DNA of 46,537 bases, taken from assembly GCA_905197045.1 (NCBI GenBank), contig CAJJXG010000011.1, positions 1 to 46,537 on the forward strand, in the 5' to 3' direction. The DNA is from an uncultured Caryophanales bacterium (GTDB taxonomy: Bacteria; Bacillota_I; Bacilli_A; RFN20; CAG-826). The first letter of the stretch is position 1. Every line of letters starts with the position of its first letter. Below, piece by piece: positions 7,399 through 16,277 of the stretch. The notes below the pieces were generated by a model, which worked only from the letters and a program-made list of their open reading frames with translations, ran no database searches and was not told the DNA's origin. Position numbers and translations under genes: made by a program.

Positions 7399-8595
7399 AT
7401 GAAAGTTGGAATTTTAGGTCAAGGTTTTTCTGGGATTTTTTTAGCCTTGTTTTTAAAAGAAAATAATCCAAAAATCGATGTTACAATAATAGATAAAGAA
7501 GAAACTCCAGGGAGAAAAGTTTTAGCAACCGGCAATGGGAGATGTAATATTACAAATACATCTTTAGTAAAAGAAGCATATAATTGCGAAGATGCATTAA
7601 ATGTTGTTAATGACTTTAATTCAGAAGATATTATTAAGTTTTTGAATTCGCTTGGTATCTTTACAAGAACTTATAATAATTTAGTTTATCCATATTCTAA
7701 TAGTGCAAAAACATTCTTAGATTTTTTAATTGCTAGATGTAAAGAAAGAAAGGTTAAATTTGTTAATAGAGAAAGGCTTGTTGATTACACTTTAGAAAAT
7801 GGAAAAATTCGTGTGAAAACACAGAACAAAATTTTCATCTTTGATAAATTTGTTTTTGCTTGCGGAAATGCAGCTGCACCTCAGCTTGGTGGAAGCGATC
7901 AAATCTTTACATTACTTGAAAAGAAAGGGTATAAAGTATCGGCTTTAAGAGTGGGCTTAGCACCAATTCAAACCGAAGAAAAGCCTACAACAATTCAAAA
8001 TGAAAGAGTAAAAGCTACAGTTTCTTTATACATTGATAAAGCATTAGTTTATCAAGAAAATGGGGAAGTTCTATTTAAAAAAGACGGTTTAAGTGGTATT
8101 GCAATTTTTAATTGTGCTTCTATGATTGCTCGTAGTAAAAGATTTAAAAAATGCACAATATCACTTGATTTAATGCCAGAATATGATTGTGATAAACTCG
8201 TCGAATTGCTTACTAAATTAAATGGTATGTCTAAATCTTCAGTTTTAAGTGGTATTTTTACGAAACACGTCGCTGAATATATTAGAAAAGCAAGTGGAAT
8301 TAAAAATTTATTTGACTATACACCAACTGAAATTAAGAAGCTTGCTGTTACCATAAAAAATCTTGTCTTTACATATAAAGCAACATACGACTATAAAGAT
8401 GCGCAAGTTTCTGTCGGCGGAGTCGAATTCTCAAATGTTGATTTTGATTTAGAAAGTAAAAAAGAGAGTGGTATATATTTTGCTGGTGAAATCTTAAATG
8501 CTGATGGACTTTGCGGAGGCTATAATATCACCTTTGCAATAGCCAGCGCACATAAAGTGGCTGAAGCTTTATTAGAAAGCGAAGAAAATATTTAA
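7399..8595 (+). CDS. BaiN/HI0933-family NAD(P)/FAD-dependent oxidoreductase
   Basis: Flavoprotein of 398 aa. The dinucleotide-binding loop GILGQGFSG is at residues 4-12, and the family hallmark GRKVLATGNGRCNITN follows near 38-53. The C-terminal FAD-contact segment LNADGLCGGYNITFAIASA is also typical. Family members are often annotated as aminoacetone oxidase or YhiN-like flavoproteins; the true substrate is unknown. It appears monocistronic: a leaderless promoter precedes it and a 13-bp terminator follows. The gene is divergent from the ZIP transporter. Confidence 0.88.
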   Translation: MKVGILGQGFSGIFLALFLKENNPKIDVTIIDKEETPGRKVLATGNGRCNITNTSLVKEAYNCEDALNVVNDFNSEDIIKFLNSLGIFTRTYNNLVYPYSNSAKTFLDFLIARCKERKVKFVNRERLVDYTLENGKIRVKTQNKIFIFDKFVFACGNAAAPQLGGSDQIFTLLEKKGYKVSALRVGLAPIQTEEKPTTIQNERVKATVSLYIDKALVYQENGEVLFKKDGLSGIAIFNCASMIARSKRFKKCTISLDLMPEYDCDKLVELLTKLNGMSKSSVLSGIFTKHVAEYIRKASGIKNLFDYTPTEIKKLAVTIKNLVFTYKATYDYKDAQVSVGGVEFSNVDFDLESKKESGIYFAGEILNADGLCGGYNITFAIASAHKVAEALLESEENI

Positions 8596-8633
8596 TTTTG
8601 AATCGTTGGGTTCTTTGAACCTCCTCTTATATG

Positions 8634-8670
8634 AAAAATGACCAAGACAATAATTAACTTGGTCATTTTT
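8634..8670. terminator. Bidirectional terminator
   Basis: AAAAATGACCAAG (8634-8646) and CTTGGTCATTTTT (8658-8670) form a perfect 13-bp stem with an 11-nt loop. A- and T-tails on the two sides let it serve both converging genes. It overlaps the stop of the phosphodiesterase gene. Confidence 0.85.
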
Positions 8671-9121
8671 CATCTAGTGTTTTAAATTCATATTTTATGT
8701 GCTGTCCTCTAGTAAGATATAAAATTAGATAACTTCCTTTTTCGCCATCTCGAGGTCGAGCAATACTGCCTGGATTAAAAACATATGTTTTGCCAATTTT
8801 ATTAACGTATTTTTGATGGGTATGGCCAAAAAGAAAAATATCACAGTCTTTCTCTTTAATATAGTGTTCAGGATTGATAGCAAAATTTAAGGCATTACCA
8901 TGTTCTAGATGTATTTTAAAGCCTTCAAGAAGGCAATCTCTTTCTTTTGGGAAGTCATTATAATCACAATTGCCTTTGACACAGGTAAAATTATTCAATA
9001 AATACTCTGGTAATTCGCTATCACCTAAATGATAGAAGGCATCAGCATCATAATTTTTGGTTACTATCTCGTTTAAAAGAGAAAAATTTGAATGAGAATC
9101 ACTTACAACAACAACTTTCAT
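8663..9121 (-). CDS. YfcE/MJ0936-type metallophosphodiesterase
   Basis: Small calcineurin-like phosphoesterase of 152 aa, normal for the YfcE/YsnB group. Metal-binding motifs are in order: SDSHS (7-11), LGDSE (about 37-41), KGNCDYND, EHGN and GHTHQ, then the closing NPGSIARPRDG. It probably hydrolyses phosphodiesters in the cytoplasm with Mn2+; the physiological substrate is not defined for this family. No clear Shine-Dalgarno precedes the ATG, consistent with a very short leader. Confidence 0.88.
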   Translation of the reverse strand: MKVVVVSDSHSNFSLLNEIVTKNYDADAFYHLGDSELPEYLLNNFTCVKGNCDYNDFPKERDCLLEGFKIHLEHGNALNFAINPEHYIKEKDCDIFLFGHTHQKYVNKIGKTYVFNPGSIARPRDGEKGSYLILYLTRGQHIKYEFKTLDEK

Positions 9122-9207
9122 ACTACTTATTATTTTATTCTAATTTGATTGGAATATATCATAATTTTTAATTAATTTTTTATTACTATATTTAAGTTAA
9201 ATATGTT

Positions 9208-9213
9208 TATAAT
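9208..9213 (+). promoter_or_regulatory. -10 box for decarboxylase gene
   Basis: TATAAT at 9208-9213 ends 15 nt before the ATG at 9229, giving a leader of about 8-9 nt with no Shine-Dalgarno. No good -35 is visible. Confidence 0.45.
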
Positions 9214-9228
9214 ATAGACGTTTTAGAT

Positions 9229-10734
9229 ATGATTGATAAAGTTGAGCAAAAGAAAACACCTTATTTAAAAGCTTATGAAAAGTATTTAAAAGAACATACG
9301 GCCGCTTTTGATGTTCCTGGGCATCATCAAGGCAATATTCGTACAGATTTTGATAAGATTTTCACGCATATTGTTTATAAAAATGATGTTAATTGCCCTC
9401 GTGGGATGGATAATATCATGCATCCTACTGGAGCGATTAAAGAAGCCCAAGATCTTTTTGCTAAAGCTTGTGGAGCTGATTATTGTAAATTTTTAATTAA
9501 TGGTTCAACAAGTGGCAATTTAATAATGTTTTTAAGCGCTTTGCAAGCTAATGATAAAGTTATTTTACCTCGTAATGTTCATAAATCAGTCATCAATGGA
9601 TTAATCTTAAGTGGGGCAGTTCCAATTTTTATTATGCCTGAGCTTGATAAAAAAACTGAAATTGTTAATCAAGTGTCTTTCAAACAGTGGAAAGAAGCAA
9701 TTGATAATAACCCTGATGCAAAAGCAATTTTCATTATTAATCCAACTTATTTTGGTGCTACCTGTGATTTGAAAAAAATCGTTAATTATGCTCATTTAAA
9801 TAATAAAATTGTTTTAGTAGATGAAGCTCACGGGACCCATTTTTATTTTTCAAATAAATTACCAACAACTGCTATGGCCGCTGGAGCTGATATGACTACT
9901 TTAAGTATTCATAAAACTGGTGGCAGCTTAACTCAATCTAGTGTTTTATTAGGAAAAGGGAATAGGGTTCCACGTTATGCAGTAGTTAAATCTTTTAATT
10001 TAATTACAACAACTTCCCCAAGTTCAATTTTGATTGCTTCTTTAGATGCGGCTAGAAAATATTTAGTGTTTAAAGGTAGCCTAAAAATTTATAATGCGAT
10101 TAAACTTGCTCGACAAGCAAAAGAAAAAATAGATCAAATTCCAGGCTTTATTGCTCATAGCAAAACTTATTTTATAAAAGAGTGTGGAGCCTATAATTAT
10201 GATGAAACTAAACTTTGTGTTGAAATAGATAAATTAACAATTAGTGGATTTGAACTTTATAAAATATTAAAAGATAAATATAAAATTCAAATTGAACTTG
10301 CTGAAACCTATGTTTTCTTGCTTCTTTTTACAATTGGAAGCACTCAAAAAGATTTAGATCGCCTTATTAATGCGTTAAAAGATATTTCTTTAAAATATTA
10401 TGATCCTAATGTTGAATACGCAGACCATCATTATATGAATGGCTTTCCTAAAATGGAAGTTAGACCAAGAGTTGCTTATCATGCGCCTTTAAAAGTTGTT
10501 AAACTTAAAAATGCAGTTGGGAAAATTTCTAAAGAAATGATTATGATTTATCCTCCAGGAATCCCTGTTATTATTCCAGGAGAAGTCTTTACTCAAGATG
10601 TTATTAATGAAATTTTATATTATTCGAAAAACAAAGCCACTATTTTAAGTGATTGGCACTCAACAAGCGAAGTTAGTGTAATTGATGATAAAAAGTGGAA
10701 AAATTTAAAAGATACCGATAATCAAGATCTTTAA
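9229..10734 (+). CDS. Orn/Lys/Arg decarboxylase family PLP enzyme
   Basis: Fold-type I PLP enzyme, 501 aa, related to Bacillus SpeA/YaaO. Early motif DVPGHHQGN (28-36) and NGSTSGN (91-97), then VDEAHGTHF (197-205) with the cofactor-contacting Asp198, and SIHKTGGSLTQSS with the Schiff-base Lys229. The C-terminal domain has YPPGIPVIIPGE, a family hallmark. It decarboxylates a basic amino acid (Arg, Lys or Orn) to a polyamine or cadaverine; sequence alone does not settle which. No other polyamine gene lies nearby. The next gene, a peptidase, begins 65 nt later without an obvious terminator. Confidence 0.88.
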   Translation: MIDKVEQKKTPYLKAYEKYLKEHTAAFDVPGHHQGNIRTDFDKIFTHIVYKNDVNCPRGMDNIMHPTGAIKEAQDLFAKACGADYCKFLINGSTSGNLIMFLSALQANDKVILPRNVHKSVINGLILSGAVPIFIMPELDKKTEIVNQVSFKQWKEAIDNNPDAKAIFIINPTYFGATCDLKKIVNYAHLNNKIVLVDEAHGTHFYFSNKLPTTAMAAGADMTTLSIHKTGGSLTQSSVLLGKGNRVPRYAVVKSFNLITTTSPSSILIASLDAARKYLVFKGSLKIYNAIKLARQAKEKIDQIPGFIAHSKTYFIKECGAYNYDETKLCVEIDKLTISGFELYKILKDKYKIQIELAETYVFLLLFTIGSTQKDLDRLINALKDISLKYYDPNVEYADHHYMNGFPKMEVRPRVAYHAPLKVVKLKNAVGKISKEMIMIYPPGIPVIIPGEVFTQDVINEILYYSKNKATILSDWHSTSEVSVIDDKKWKNLKDTDNQDL

Positions 10735-10799
10735 TGTTTTATCAAAAACCTTGCAAAAAGCCACTTTTTACGTATTAATTTATTAAGAGGTCAATTTTT

Positions 10800-12557
10800 A
10801 TGTTTAAAAAAGAGAACATTTTGCTATTACAAAAAGAGTTAAAGAAAAATAATTTAAAAGCTTATTTGATATTAACTAGCGATCCACATGATAATGAATA
10901 TATCAGTGAATATTATTTAAAAGAAAGATTATTTTTTGCTCCTTTTTCAGGATCTGCAGGAACCTTATTAATTAGTGAAAATAAGGCATTTTTATCAACT
11001 GATGGAAGATATTGGGAGCAAGCGGAAAAAGAGTTAAGTGGTACAGGAATTACCTTAATTAAAGATGGAGATATTGGCGTTCCCTCCTTAACTGATTTTA
11101 TTAAGCAAAATGGTTTCTATCCTCTCGGAATTAATTATTTAAATATTAGTGAGGCTAAACTAGAAACACTTCAAAATAAAGGGATTGTAACAAATAACAT
11201 AGATTTTTCTTACCTTTTAGATAAAAAGAAAGAAAAAAGCGGCAAAATTTTTGCTCTTGATAAAAACTTATATACTTTATCATACAAAGATAAAATTGAA
11301 TTAATTAAACACGAAATTAAAAAAAAGGATAGTGAAGCTCATCTTTTAACGACTCTAGATGATATAGCTTTTACTTTAAATTTAAGAGGAAAAGATATTC
11401 CATTTAATCCAGTCTTCTATTCTTATCTATATATATCTTTAAATGAAGGAGTTCACCTTTTTGTCGATTTAGATAAACTAGATTTCTCTCTTGAAGGAGT
11501 CAACGTTCATCCTTATGAAGAAATTTTTTCTTTTATTAAAGCAAGAGAAAATATAAAAACACTTATTGATCCAACAAGAGTTAATGCATATTTATATTCG
11601 CTTTTAAAAGAACCTGTTATTAGCAAAAATCCTTCCTATTTAATGAAAGCAATAAAAGGACCTGTAGAAATCAAGAATATAAAATCTATTCAAGAAATTG
11701 ATGGTTTAGCTTTACTTAAATTCCAGAAGTATTTAGAAGACAATTTAGATAAAAACCTTACAGAATACGATTATTCTTCGAAATTAAAAGAATTTAGAGA
11801 AGAAAGCAATTTACTTTTTGATTTATCTTTTAATACGATTGCTTCAGTTGGAAAAAATGCCGCGATGATGCATTATGCGCCTAAAAAAGATAACTCTAGC
11901 ACTGTAAATAAAGATGAAATTGAATTTTTAGTTGATAGTGGTGGCCAATATTTTGGCGGAACAACCGATACAACAAGAACCTTTCTTATCGGAAAAGCTA
12001 ATCAAGAATTTATTCACGATTATACTTTAACTCTTAAAGCTTTAATTGCGATTTCTAGCGCTGTATTTTTAGAAAAGTCAGATGGACATACTCTTGATAT
12101 TTTAGCTCGTAGATATTTTTGGAATGAAGGTATGGATTATAAATGTGGAACCGGCCATGGTGTTGGATATATCTTAAATGTTCATGAAGGTCCTAATGGT
12201 CTTAGATATAAAGCTGTTCCAGAAAGAGATGATCAAGCTCCAATTGTTCCTGGAATGATAACCACAATTGAGCCTGGTGTTTATAAAAGTGGCAAATACG
12301 GAATTAGAATTGAAAACAATTTATTATGTGTAAAAGCTTTTTCAACAAGCGATGGGAACTTCTTTAAATTTGAAACCATTACATATGTACCAATTGAAAC
12401 AAAGTGTTTGGATTTATCAATCATGAGCGATGAAGAAGTTAATTGGTTAAATAATTATCATAAGCTTGTTTTTAGTAAATTATCGCCACTTATTAAGGAT
12501 AACGATTTACTTGAATTTTTGAAAAGCAAAACTAAAGAAATACATAAAAATAGTTGA
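10800..12557 (+). CDS. Xaa-Pro aminopeptidase (M24B, aminopeptidase P)
   Basis: Cytoplasmic metallopeptidase of 585 aa that removes N-terminal residues before proline. It has the long form: two creatinase-like N-terminal domains (1 to about 300) and a pita-bread catalytic domain. Metal ligands are visible as VDSGGQYFGGTTDTTR (two Asp), GTGHGVGYILNVHEGP (His), TIEPGVY (Glu) and GIRIENN (Glu). The catalytic set is complete. An AAGAGG about 8 nt upstream supports the start, unlike the neighbouring leaderless genes. Confidence 0.92.
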   Translation: MFKKENILLLQKELKKNNLKAYLILTSDPHDNEYISEYYLKERLFFAPFSGSAGTLLISENKAFLSTDGRYWEQAEKELSGTGITLIKDGDIGVPSLTDFIKQNGFYPLGINYLNISEAKLETLQNKGIVTNNIDFSYLLDKKKEKSGKIFALDKNLYTLSYKDKIELIKHEIKKKDSEAHLLTTLDDIAFTLNLRGKDIPFNPVFYSYLYISLNEGVHLFVDLDKLDFSLEGVNVHPYEEIFSFIKARENIKTLIDPTRVNAYLYSLLKEPVISKNPSYLMKAIKGPVEIKNIKSIQEIDGLALLKFQKYLEDNLDKNLTEYDYSSKLKEFREESNLLFDLSFNTIASVGKNAAMMHYAPKKDNSSTVNKDEIEFLVDSGGQYFGGTTDTTRTFLIGKANQEFIHDYTLTLKALIAISSAVFLEKSDGHTLDILARRYFWNEGMDYKCGTGHGVGYILNVHEGPNGLRYKAVPERDDQAPIVPGMITTIEPGVYKSGKYGIRIENNLLCVKAFSTSDGNFFKFETITYVPIETKCLDLSIMSDEEVNWLNNYHKLVFSKLSPLIKDNDLLEFLKSKTKEIHKNS

Positions 12558-12636
12558 GAATTGCAAGGTTTTAAGCTTTTTATCAGATGTTTTCTTAACT
12601 AAAATTTTGAATAGTAAAAGATGTCTATTCTAATTC

Positions 12637-12656
12637 GATTGTTCTTTAGAACAATC
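12637..12656. promoter_or_regulatory. Palindrome upstream of mscS-atp operon
   Basis: GATTGTTCT (12637-12645) and AGAACAATC (12648-12656) are perfect 9-bp arms with a 2-bp spacer, covering the expected -35 zone of the promoter at 12668. No T-run follows, so an operator is more likely than a terminator. Confidence 0.5.
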
Positions 12657-12667
12657 AAGTTCAATGG

Positions 12668-12673
12668 TATAAT
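12668..12673 (+). promoter_or_regulatory. Leaderless -10 box of mscS-atp operon
   Basis: Consensus TATAAT at 12668-12673 ends 6 nt before the ATG at 12680. TTTAGA at 12645-12650 could be a weak -35 with a 17-bp spacer, overlapping the palindrome. Transcription is predicted to start at the ATG. Confidence 0.6.
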
Positions 12674-12679
12674 TTGAAT

Positions 12680-13609
12680 ATGGTTTTAGCAGACGCCTGG
12701 AGCAATTTTTGGAACGACTTTGGTGAAGCTTTAGCAAAAGCGTGGGAAGATGTTAAAAATTTCTGGATTGGAAATGAAACAACTACCCCATACATTGCTA
12801 ATTTTTTATGTGCGATTGTAGTTTTAATTCTAGGAATATTTTTAATTAAACTTTTTATTAAAATTTTAAATAAAACTCTTAAACTTGATAAAAAAGTAAT
12901 TAAAGAACGCTCTGTAAAGGTTTTTATTGTTTCAACAATTAAGATAGTTTTGTATTTTGCTCTTGTAATTGTAGTATTGGCGATTTTGCGTGTTGAGTTA
13001 AGTGGCGTAACACAAATTTTTTCTAGCGCAATTTTGGCAATTGGTCTTTCTTTACAAGATGTCATTTCTAATTTTGCTAGTGGAATTATTATTTTGACTT
13101 CAAAGCCATTTGTAACAGGCGATTATATTAAGGTGGAAGATCAATCAGTTGAAGGAAGTGTTGTCGATGTTCGCTTTTTAGTTACAACAATTGAAACAGT
13201 TAATAAACAAATTGTAACTATTCCAAATAAGACGATCACAAGTTCTGTTTTGACAAATTATACCCGAAATCCTTTAAGAAGAATTGTTGTAAATATTGGT
13301 GTTGATTATTCAACCGATATTGATAAAGCTAAAAAAGTTTTAATAGATATAGCTAAAAGTGAGGATCGTATATTAGAAGAGCCAAAACCTGTTTGCTATG
13401 TTACAGCTTTTGAAGCAAGCGATATTAATCTCTCTTTAAGATGTTATGTACCTAATGTACTTTATTGGGATGTTTTCTTTGATTTAAACGAAAAAATTCT
13501 GATTGAATTTAATAAACAAAACATTCAAATTCCATATAATCGTCTTGTTGTCCAGACCCTTGATGAGGAAGGAAAAGTTAACGCGAAAAAAGGAGGCAGT
13601 TTTAAATGA
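12680..13609 (+). CDS. mscS: Small-conductance mechanosensitive channel, MscS family
   Basis: MscS-type channel, 309 aa from ATG 12680; a TTG six bases earlier is in frame but would lie before the predicted transcript start. Predicted helices are at about 39-62, 76-100 and the pore helix region SSAILAIGLSLQDVISNFASGI. The beta domain follows (KPFVTGDYIKVE, VTIPNKTI), then the C-terminal domain. It would release solutes on hypo-osmotic shock. It overlaps the next gene by 4 nt (ATGA) and heads the ATP synthase operon, an unusual position. Confidence 0.9.
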   Translation: MVLADAWSNFWNDFGEALAKAWEDVKNFWIGNETTTPYIANFLCAIVVLILGIFLIKLFIKILNKTLKLDKKVIKERSVKVFIVSTIKIVLYFALVIVVLAILRVELSGVTQIFSSAILAIGLSLQDVISNFASGIIILTSKPFVTGDYIKVEDQSVEGSVVDVRFLVTTIETVNKQIVTIPNKTITSSVLTNYTRNPLRRIVVNIGVDYSTDIDKAKKVLIDIAKSEDRILEEPKPVCYVTAFEASDINLSLRCYVPNVLYWDVFFDLNEKILIEFNKQNIQIPYNRLVVQTLDEEGKVNAKKGGSFK

Positions 13610-14028
13610 AAATTTGTAAAACCGACAAATCAACGATAGTTACATATCTTGCTGTTATGGTAGTAGCACTTGGCTTATCTTGTATTGGCTTTGCCTTTGA
13701 AACGCCTTATACTTATTACCCTTTAGTTGTAACTGCAATTTCTTTTGTTTGTGGCTTAATTTATCTTGTTGCTTTATTGATGAGTGCAAAAAAGAAAGTA
13801 GAAGTTACCGAATCAAATAAATCATTGCTCATCGCTGGGCAAATGGGTGGAAATTTCTTACGTTTTGCTATTATGGTAATCGCTGTTTTATGTTCATTTT
13901 TATTTATACATTTTGCTCCTACTGATGGAGAAAAAGATAAGTGGGTTTATGCTTTAGTTTTAATTGCTGGCATTCCTATGATTGTTGATATTGCTTTAAT
14001 TTATTTTAGAAGTGCATATGTAGAGTAG
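13606..14028 (+). CDS. Four-helix membrane protein, AtpI-like by position
   Basis: Integral membrane protein of 140 aa with four predicted helices (about 12-31, 38-59, 82-103, 113-134). It has no motif I can assign with confidence. Size, topology and placement directly before atpB match AtpI, the assembly-associated protein of many F-type operons, so that is the best guess. AAGGAGG precedes the ATG, which overlaps the mscS stop. The atpB start follows 3 nt after its stop. Confidence 0.6.
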   Translation: MKICKTDKSTIVTYLAVMVVALGLSCIGFAFETPYTYYPLVVTAISFVCGLIYLVALLMSAKKKVEVTESNKSLLIAGQMGGNFLRFAIMVIAVLCSFLFIHFAPTDGEKDKWVYALVLIAGIPMIVDIALIYFRSAYVE

Positions 14029-14031
14029 ATT

Positions 14032-14841
14032 ATGGATTTATCAAAACTTTGGAAATTTGATTTTGATAGTGTTTTTGTACCTGAAATTTTTGTTTCATTG
14101 ATAGTAATAATTTTACTAATTATTTTGTGTTTCATAATTTATTTTCGCTTTAAAAAGCTAAATGAAAAACCTCTTGAAACACCTAAAGGGTTTGACTTAA
14201 TTGTTATGATTTTTGTCGATTTTATCGATAATCTTACAATTAATACAATGGGTAAAAGAAATAGAAACTATGGTGGATTAATTTTAACACTTGCGATGTA
14301 TATTTTTTGCGCGTTTACCTTTGGATTAACTGGATTACCTTCACCAATGACTTATTTAGGAGTCCCTTTATCTTTAGCTTTATGCACATTTGTTTTAATT
14401 CACTATACTGCCGCAAAAGAAAATAAACTTAAATATTTTAAACGTTACATCGATCCATTCCCTGTCTTTTTGCCAATTAATCTCATAACGATGCGGGCAC
14501 CTTTACTTTCGATGACTTTGCGTATGTTTGGTAATGCAATGAGCGGATTTTGCATCATGTCGATTGTTTATTTTGGATTAGAAAACATTTCTAATATGAT
14601 TTTTGGCTCAGCATTTATGGGTAATTACTGGGCTAATGCTATTGGAGGAGTTGTAAATGGTGCTTCAGGTCCAGCAGGTATATTTATTGCACCAATTTTC
14701 ACCCCAATTTTACATTTGTATTTTGATCTTTTTTCAGGTTTTGTTCAAACAACAGTTTTTATATTGCTTACTATGATATTTATCTTTAATGAACAAAACG
14801 AAGAAAGTAATGAATTAGAACTTCAAGTAGTTAGAAATTAG
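14032..14841 (+). CDS. atpB: ATP synthase F0 subunit a
   Basis: Stator subunit a, 269 aa, the membrane half-channel protein. Helix motif LSMTLRMFGNAMSG holds the essential Arg164. Five or six helices are predicted, with a conserved C-terminal helix (FSGFVQTTVFILLTMIFIF). It works with the c-ring encoded 12 nt downstream. No clear Shine-Dalgarno is present at the tight junction with the AtpI-like gene, suggesting translational coupling. Confidence 0.95.
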   Translation: MDLSKLWKFDFDSVFVPEIFVSLIVIILLIILCFIIYFRFKKLNEKPLETPKGFDLIVMIFVDFIDNLTINTMGKRNRNYGGLILTLAMYIFCAFTFGLTGLPSPMTYLGVPLSLALCTFVLIHYTAAKENKLKYFKRYIDPFPVFLPINLITMRAPLLSMTLRMFGNAMSGFCIMSIVYFGLENISNMIFGSAFMGNYWANAIGGVVNGASGPAGIFIAPIFTPILHLYFDLFSGFVQTTVFILLTMIFIFNEQNEESNELELQVVRN

Positions 14842-14853
14842 GAGGAACCTAAA

Positions 14854-15117
14854 ATGGATATATTATTAAATTTAGTTAATGTCTTGGCAAGCGACCCAAC
14901 TGGCATGGTCTATATTGGAATTGGACTTATGGCCTTTGGTCTTGGTGCTAGTGGTATTGGCGAAGGTTATGTTTGTGGAAAAACTATGGAAGCCATGGGA
15001 AGAAATCCTGAAATGTATGGAAAATTAAGAACAGGTATGATCTTAGGCTGTGCATTAACCGAAACAACCGCTATTTATTCACTTTTGATAGCTTTATTAA
15101 TGCTTTTTATTGGATAG
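14854..15117 (+). CDS. atpE: ATP synthase F0 subunit c, two-carboxylate Na+ type
   Basis: Rotor subunit c, 87 aa, a helical hairpin joined by the polar loop GRNPE (49-53). The ion-binding carboxylate is Glu70 in ALTETTAIYS. Thr71, Thr72 and Tyr75 match the Na+-ligand positions of known Na+ c-rings (Ser/Thr66, Thr67, Tyr70 in Ilyobacter numbering). On the first helix GIGEGY places Glu37 where Ilyobacter has Gln32. Such a Glu/Glu pair is the two-carboxylate motif described for Fusobacterium nucleatum. Na+ coupling is therefore likely but inferred. AGGAGG at 14841-14846 supports the start. Confidence 0.95.
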   Translation: MDILLNLVNVLASDPTGMVYIGIGLMAFGLGASGIGEGYVCGKTMEAMGRNPEMYGKLRTGMILGCALTETTAIYSLLIALLMLFIG

Positions 15118-15120
15118 GCT

Positions 15121-15729
15121 ATGAAGAAAAAAGGAAAAATTAAATATCTATTAACTATTTTTCCTGTTTTGTTTCTTTTAACTAGTTGCTCTACCGATGA
15201 ATTAGGAAATTCTTTAAGCAACAGTATTGAAGCAAAACTCATTCCAAATATTTGGGCTTTTTTAGTCCAACTTTTAGCTTTTATTGTTCTAATTATTGTT
15301 GTTACAAAATTTGCTTATAAACCTGTAAGAAAGTACCTTGATAAAAGAAGCCAAATTTTAAACGATGAAAGAAAAGAGGCTGAAGAATTAAAGCAAAAAG
15401 CTAAAGAAAACTTTTACGAATCAGAGAAAAAGCTTGCAGAAGTTAGAGATAATGCAAGTAAAATCATCGATGAAGCAAGAGAAAAGGGAAAGAGTGAACG
15501 CGAGACAATTCTTAAAGAAGCTAATCTTGAGGCTCAGAAAGTTAAGGCTAATGCTTATAAAACGATAGAAGAAGAAAAAAGCAAAGCTCAAAAAGAAATC
15601 AAAGAAGATATTGTTGATGTAGCTTTTTCAATGACTAGTAAGCTTCTTGAAAGAGAAGTGAATACAAAAGACAACGAAAAGCTTGTTGACGATTTTGTAA
15701 AAGATTTAAAGCGAGAAAATAAAGAGTAA
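15121..15729 (+). CDS. atpF: ATP synthase F0 subunit b, lipoprotein form
   Basis: Peripheral stalk subunit b, 202 aa. Unusually, it begins with a lipoprotein signal: hydrophobic stretch and lipobox LTSC, with Cys23 as the modification site. The normal membrane helix follows (about 43-64), then a long charged coiled coil (about 75-170) that binds delta. Lipoprotein-type subunit b is known from Mycoplasma, so this supports a Mollicutes-side affiliation. It starts 3 nt after atpE. Confidence 0.92.
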   Translation: MKKKGKIKYLLTIFPVLFLLTSCSTDELGNSLSNSIEAKLIPNIWAFLVQLLAFIVLIIVVTKFAYKPVRKYLDKRSQILNDERKEAEELKQKAKENFYESEKKLAEVRDNASKIIDEAREKGKSERETILKEANLEAQKVKANAYKTIEEEKSKAQKEIKEDIVDVAFSMTSKLLEREVNTKDNEKLVDDFVKDLKRENKE

Positions 15730-15731
15730 AT

Positions 15732-16271
15732 ATGAGTGAAGTAGCGCTTTTTAATAATTATGCAATTGCGATTTTAGAAGTAGCGATTGAAGAAGGTAAA
15801 GTCGAAGAATACCGAAAAGAAATTAAAGTTTTAAAAGAAGTCTTTAAAACTAATTTTGATTATGTCCATTTTTTAGGCGATTATAATATCCCTTTAAGTG
15901 AAAAATATAAAACAATTGATGACTCTTTTAAAAATGTATTACCTTCTTTAGTTTCATTTATAAAAATAATTGTTAAAAATAAGCGCGCCGCATATTTAGG
16001 AAAAATTTTTAAAGAAGCTAATTATCGTTTTAATGATTATCTTCATATCGAGGAAGGCAAAATTTATTTAGCAAAAGAAATAGATCAAGAAACGATGGGA
16101 AAAATTGTTAAGGCTATCGAAGAAAACGAAAAGGCAAAGATTGAATTAGAAACGGTTTATGATCCAAGTCTTCTTGGGGGATTTATTGTTTCTATTAAGG
16201 ACAACGTTTATGATGCGAGTTTAATTAACAAACTTGAAAAAATGAAAATAGCAATTTTGGGAGGCGAGTAA
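15732..16271 (+). CDS. atpH: ATP synthase F1 subunit delta
   Basis: Subunit delta (OSCP), 179 aa, linking the peripheral stalk to the alpha/beta hexamer. The N-terminal helical bundle starts NNYAIAILEVAIEEGK, and the C-terminal DPSLLGGFIVSIKDNVYDASL is the conserved family end. It begins 2 nt after atpF and ends 6 nt before atpA, the usual order. Confidence 0.92.
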   Translation: MSEVALFNNYAIAILEVAIEEGKVEEYRKEIKVLKEVFKTNFDYVHFLGDYNIPLSEKYKTIDDSFKNVLPSLVSFIKIIVKNKRAAYLGKIFKEANYRFNDYLHIEEGKIYLAKEIDQETMGKIVKAIEENEKAKIELETVYDPSLLGGFIVSIKDNVYDASLINKLEKMKIAILGGE

Positions 16272-16277
16272 ATTTAT

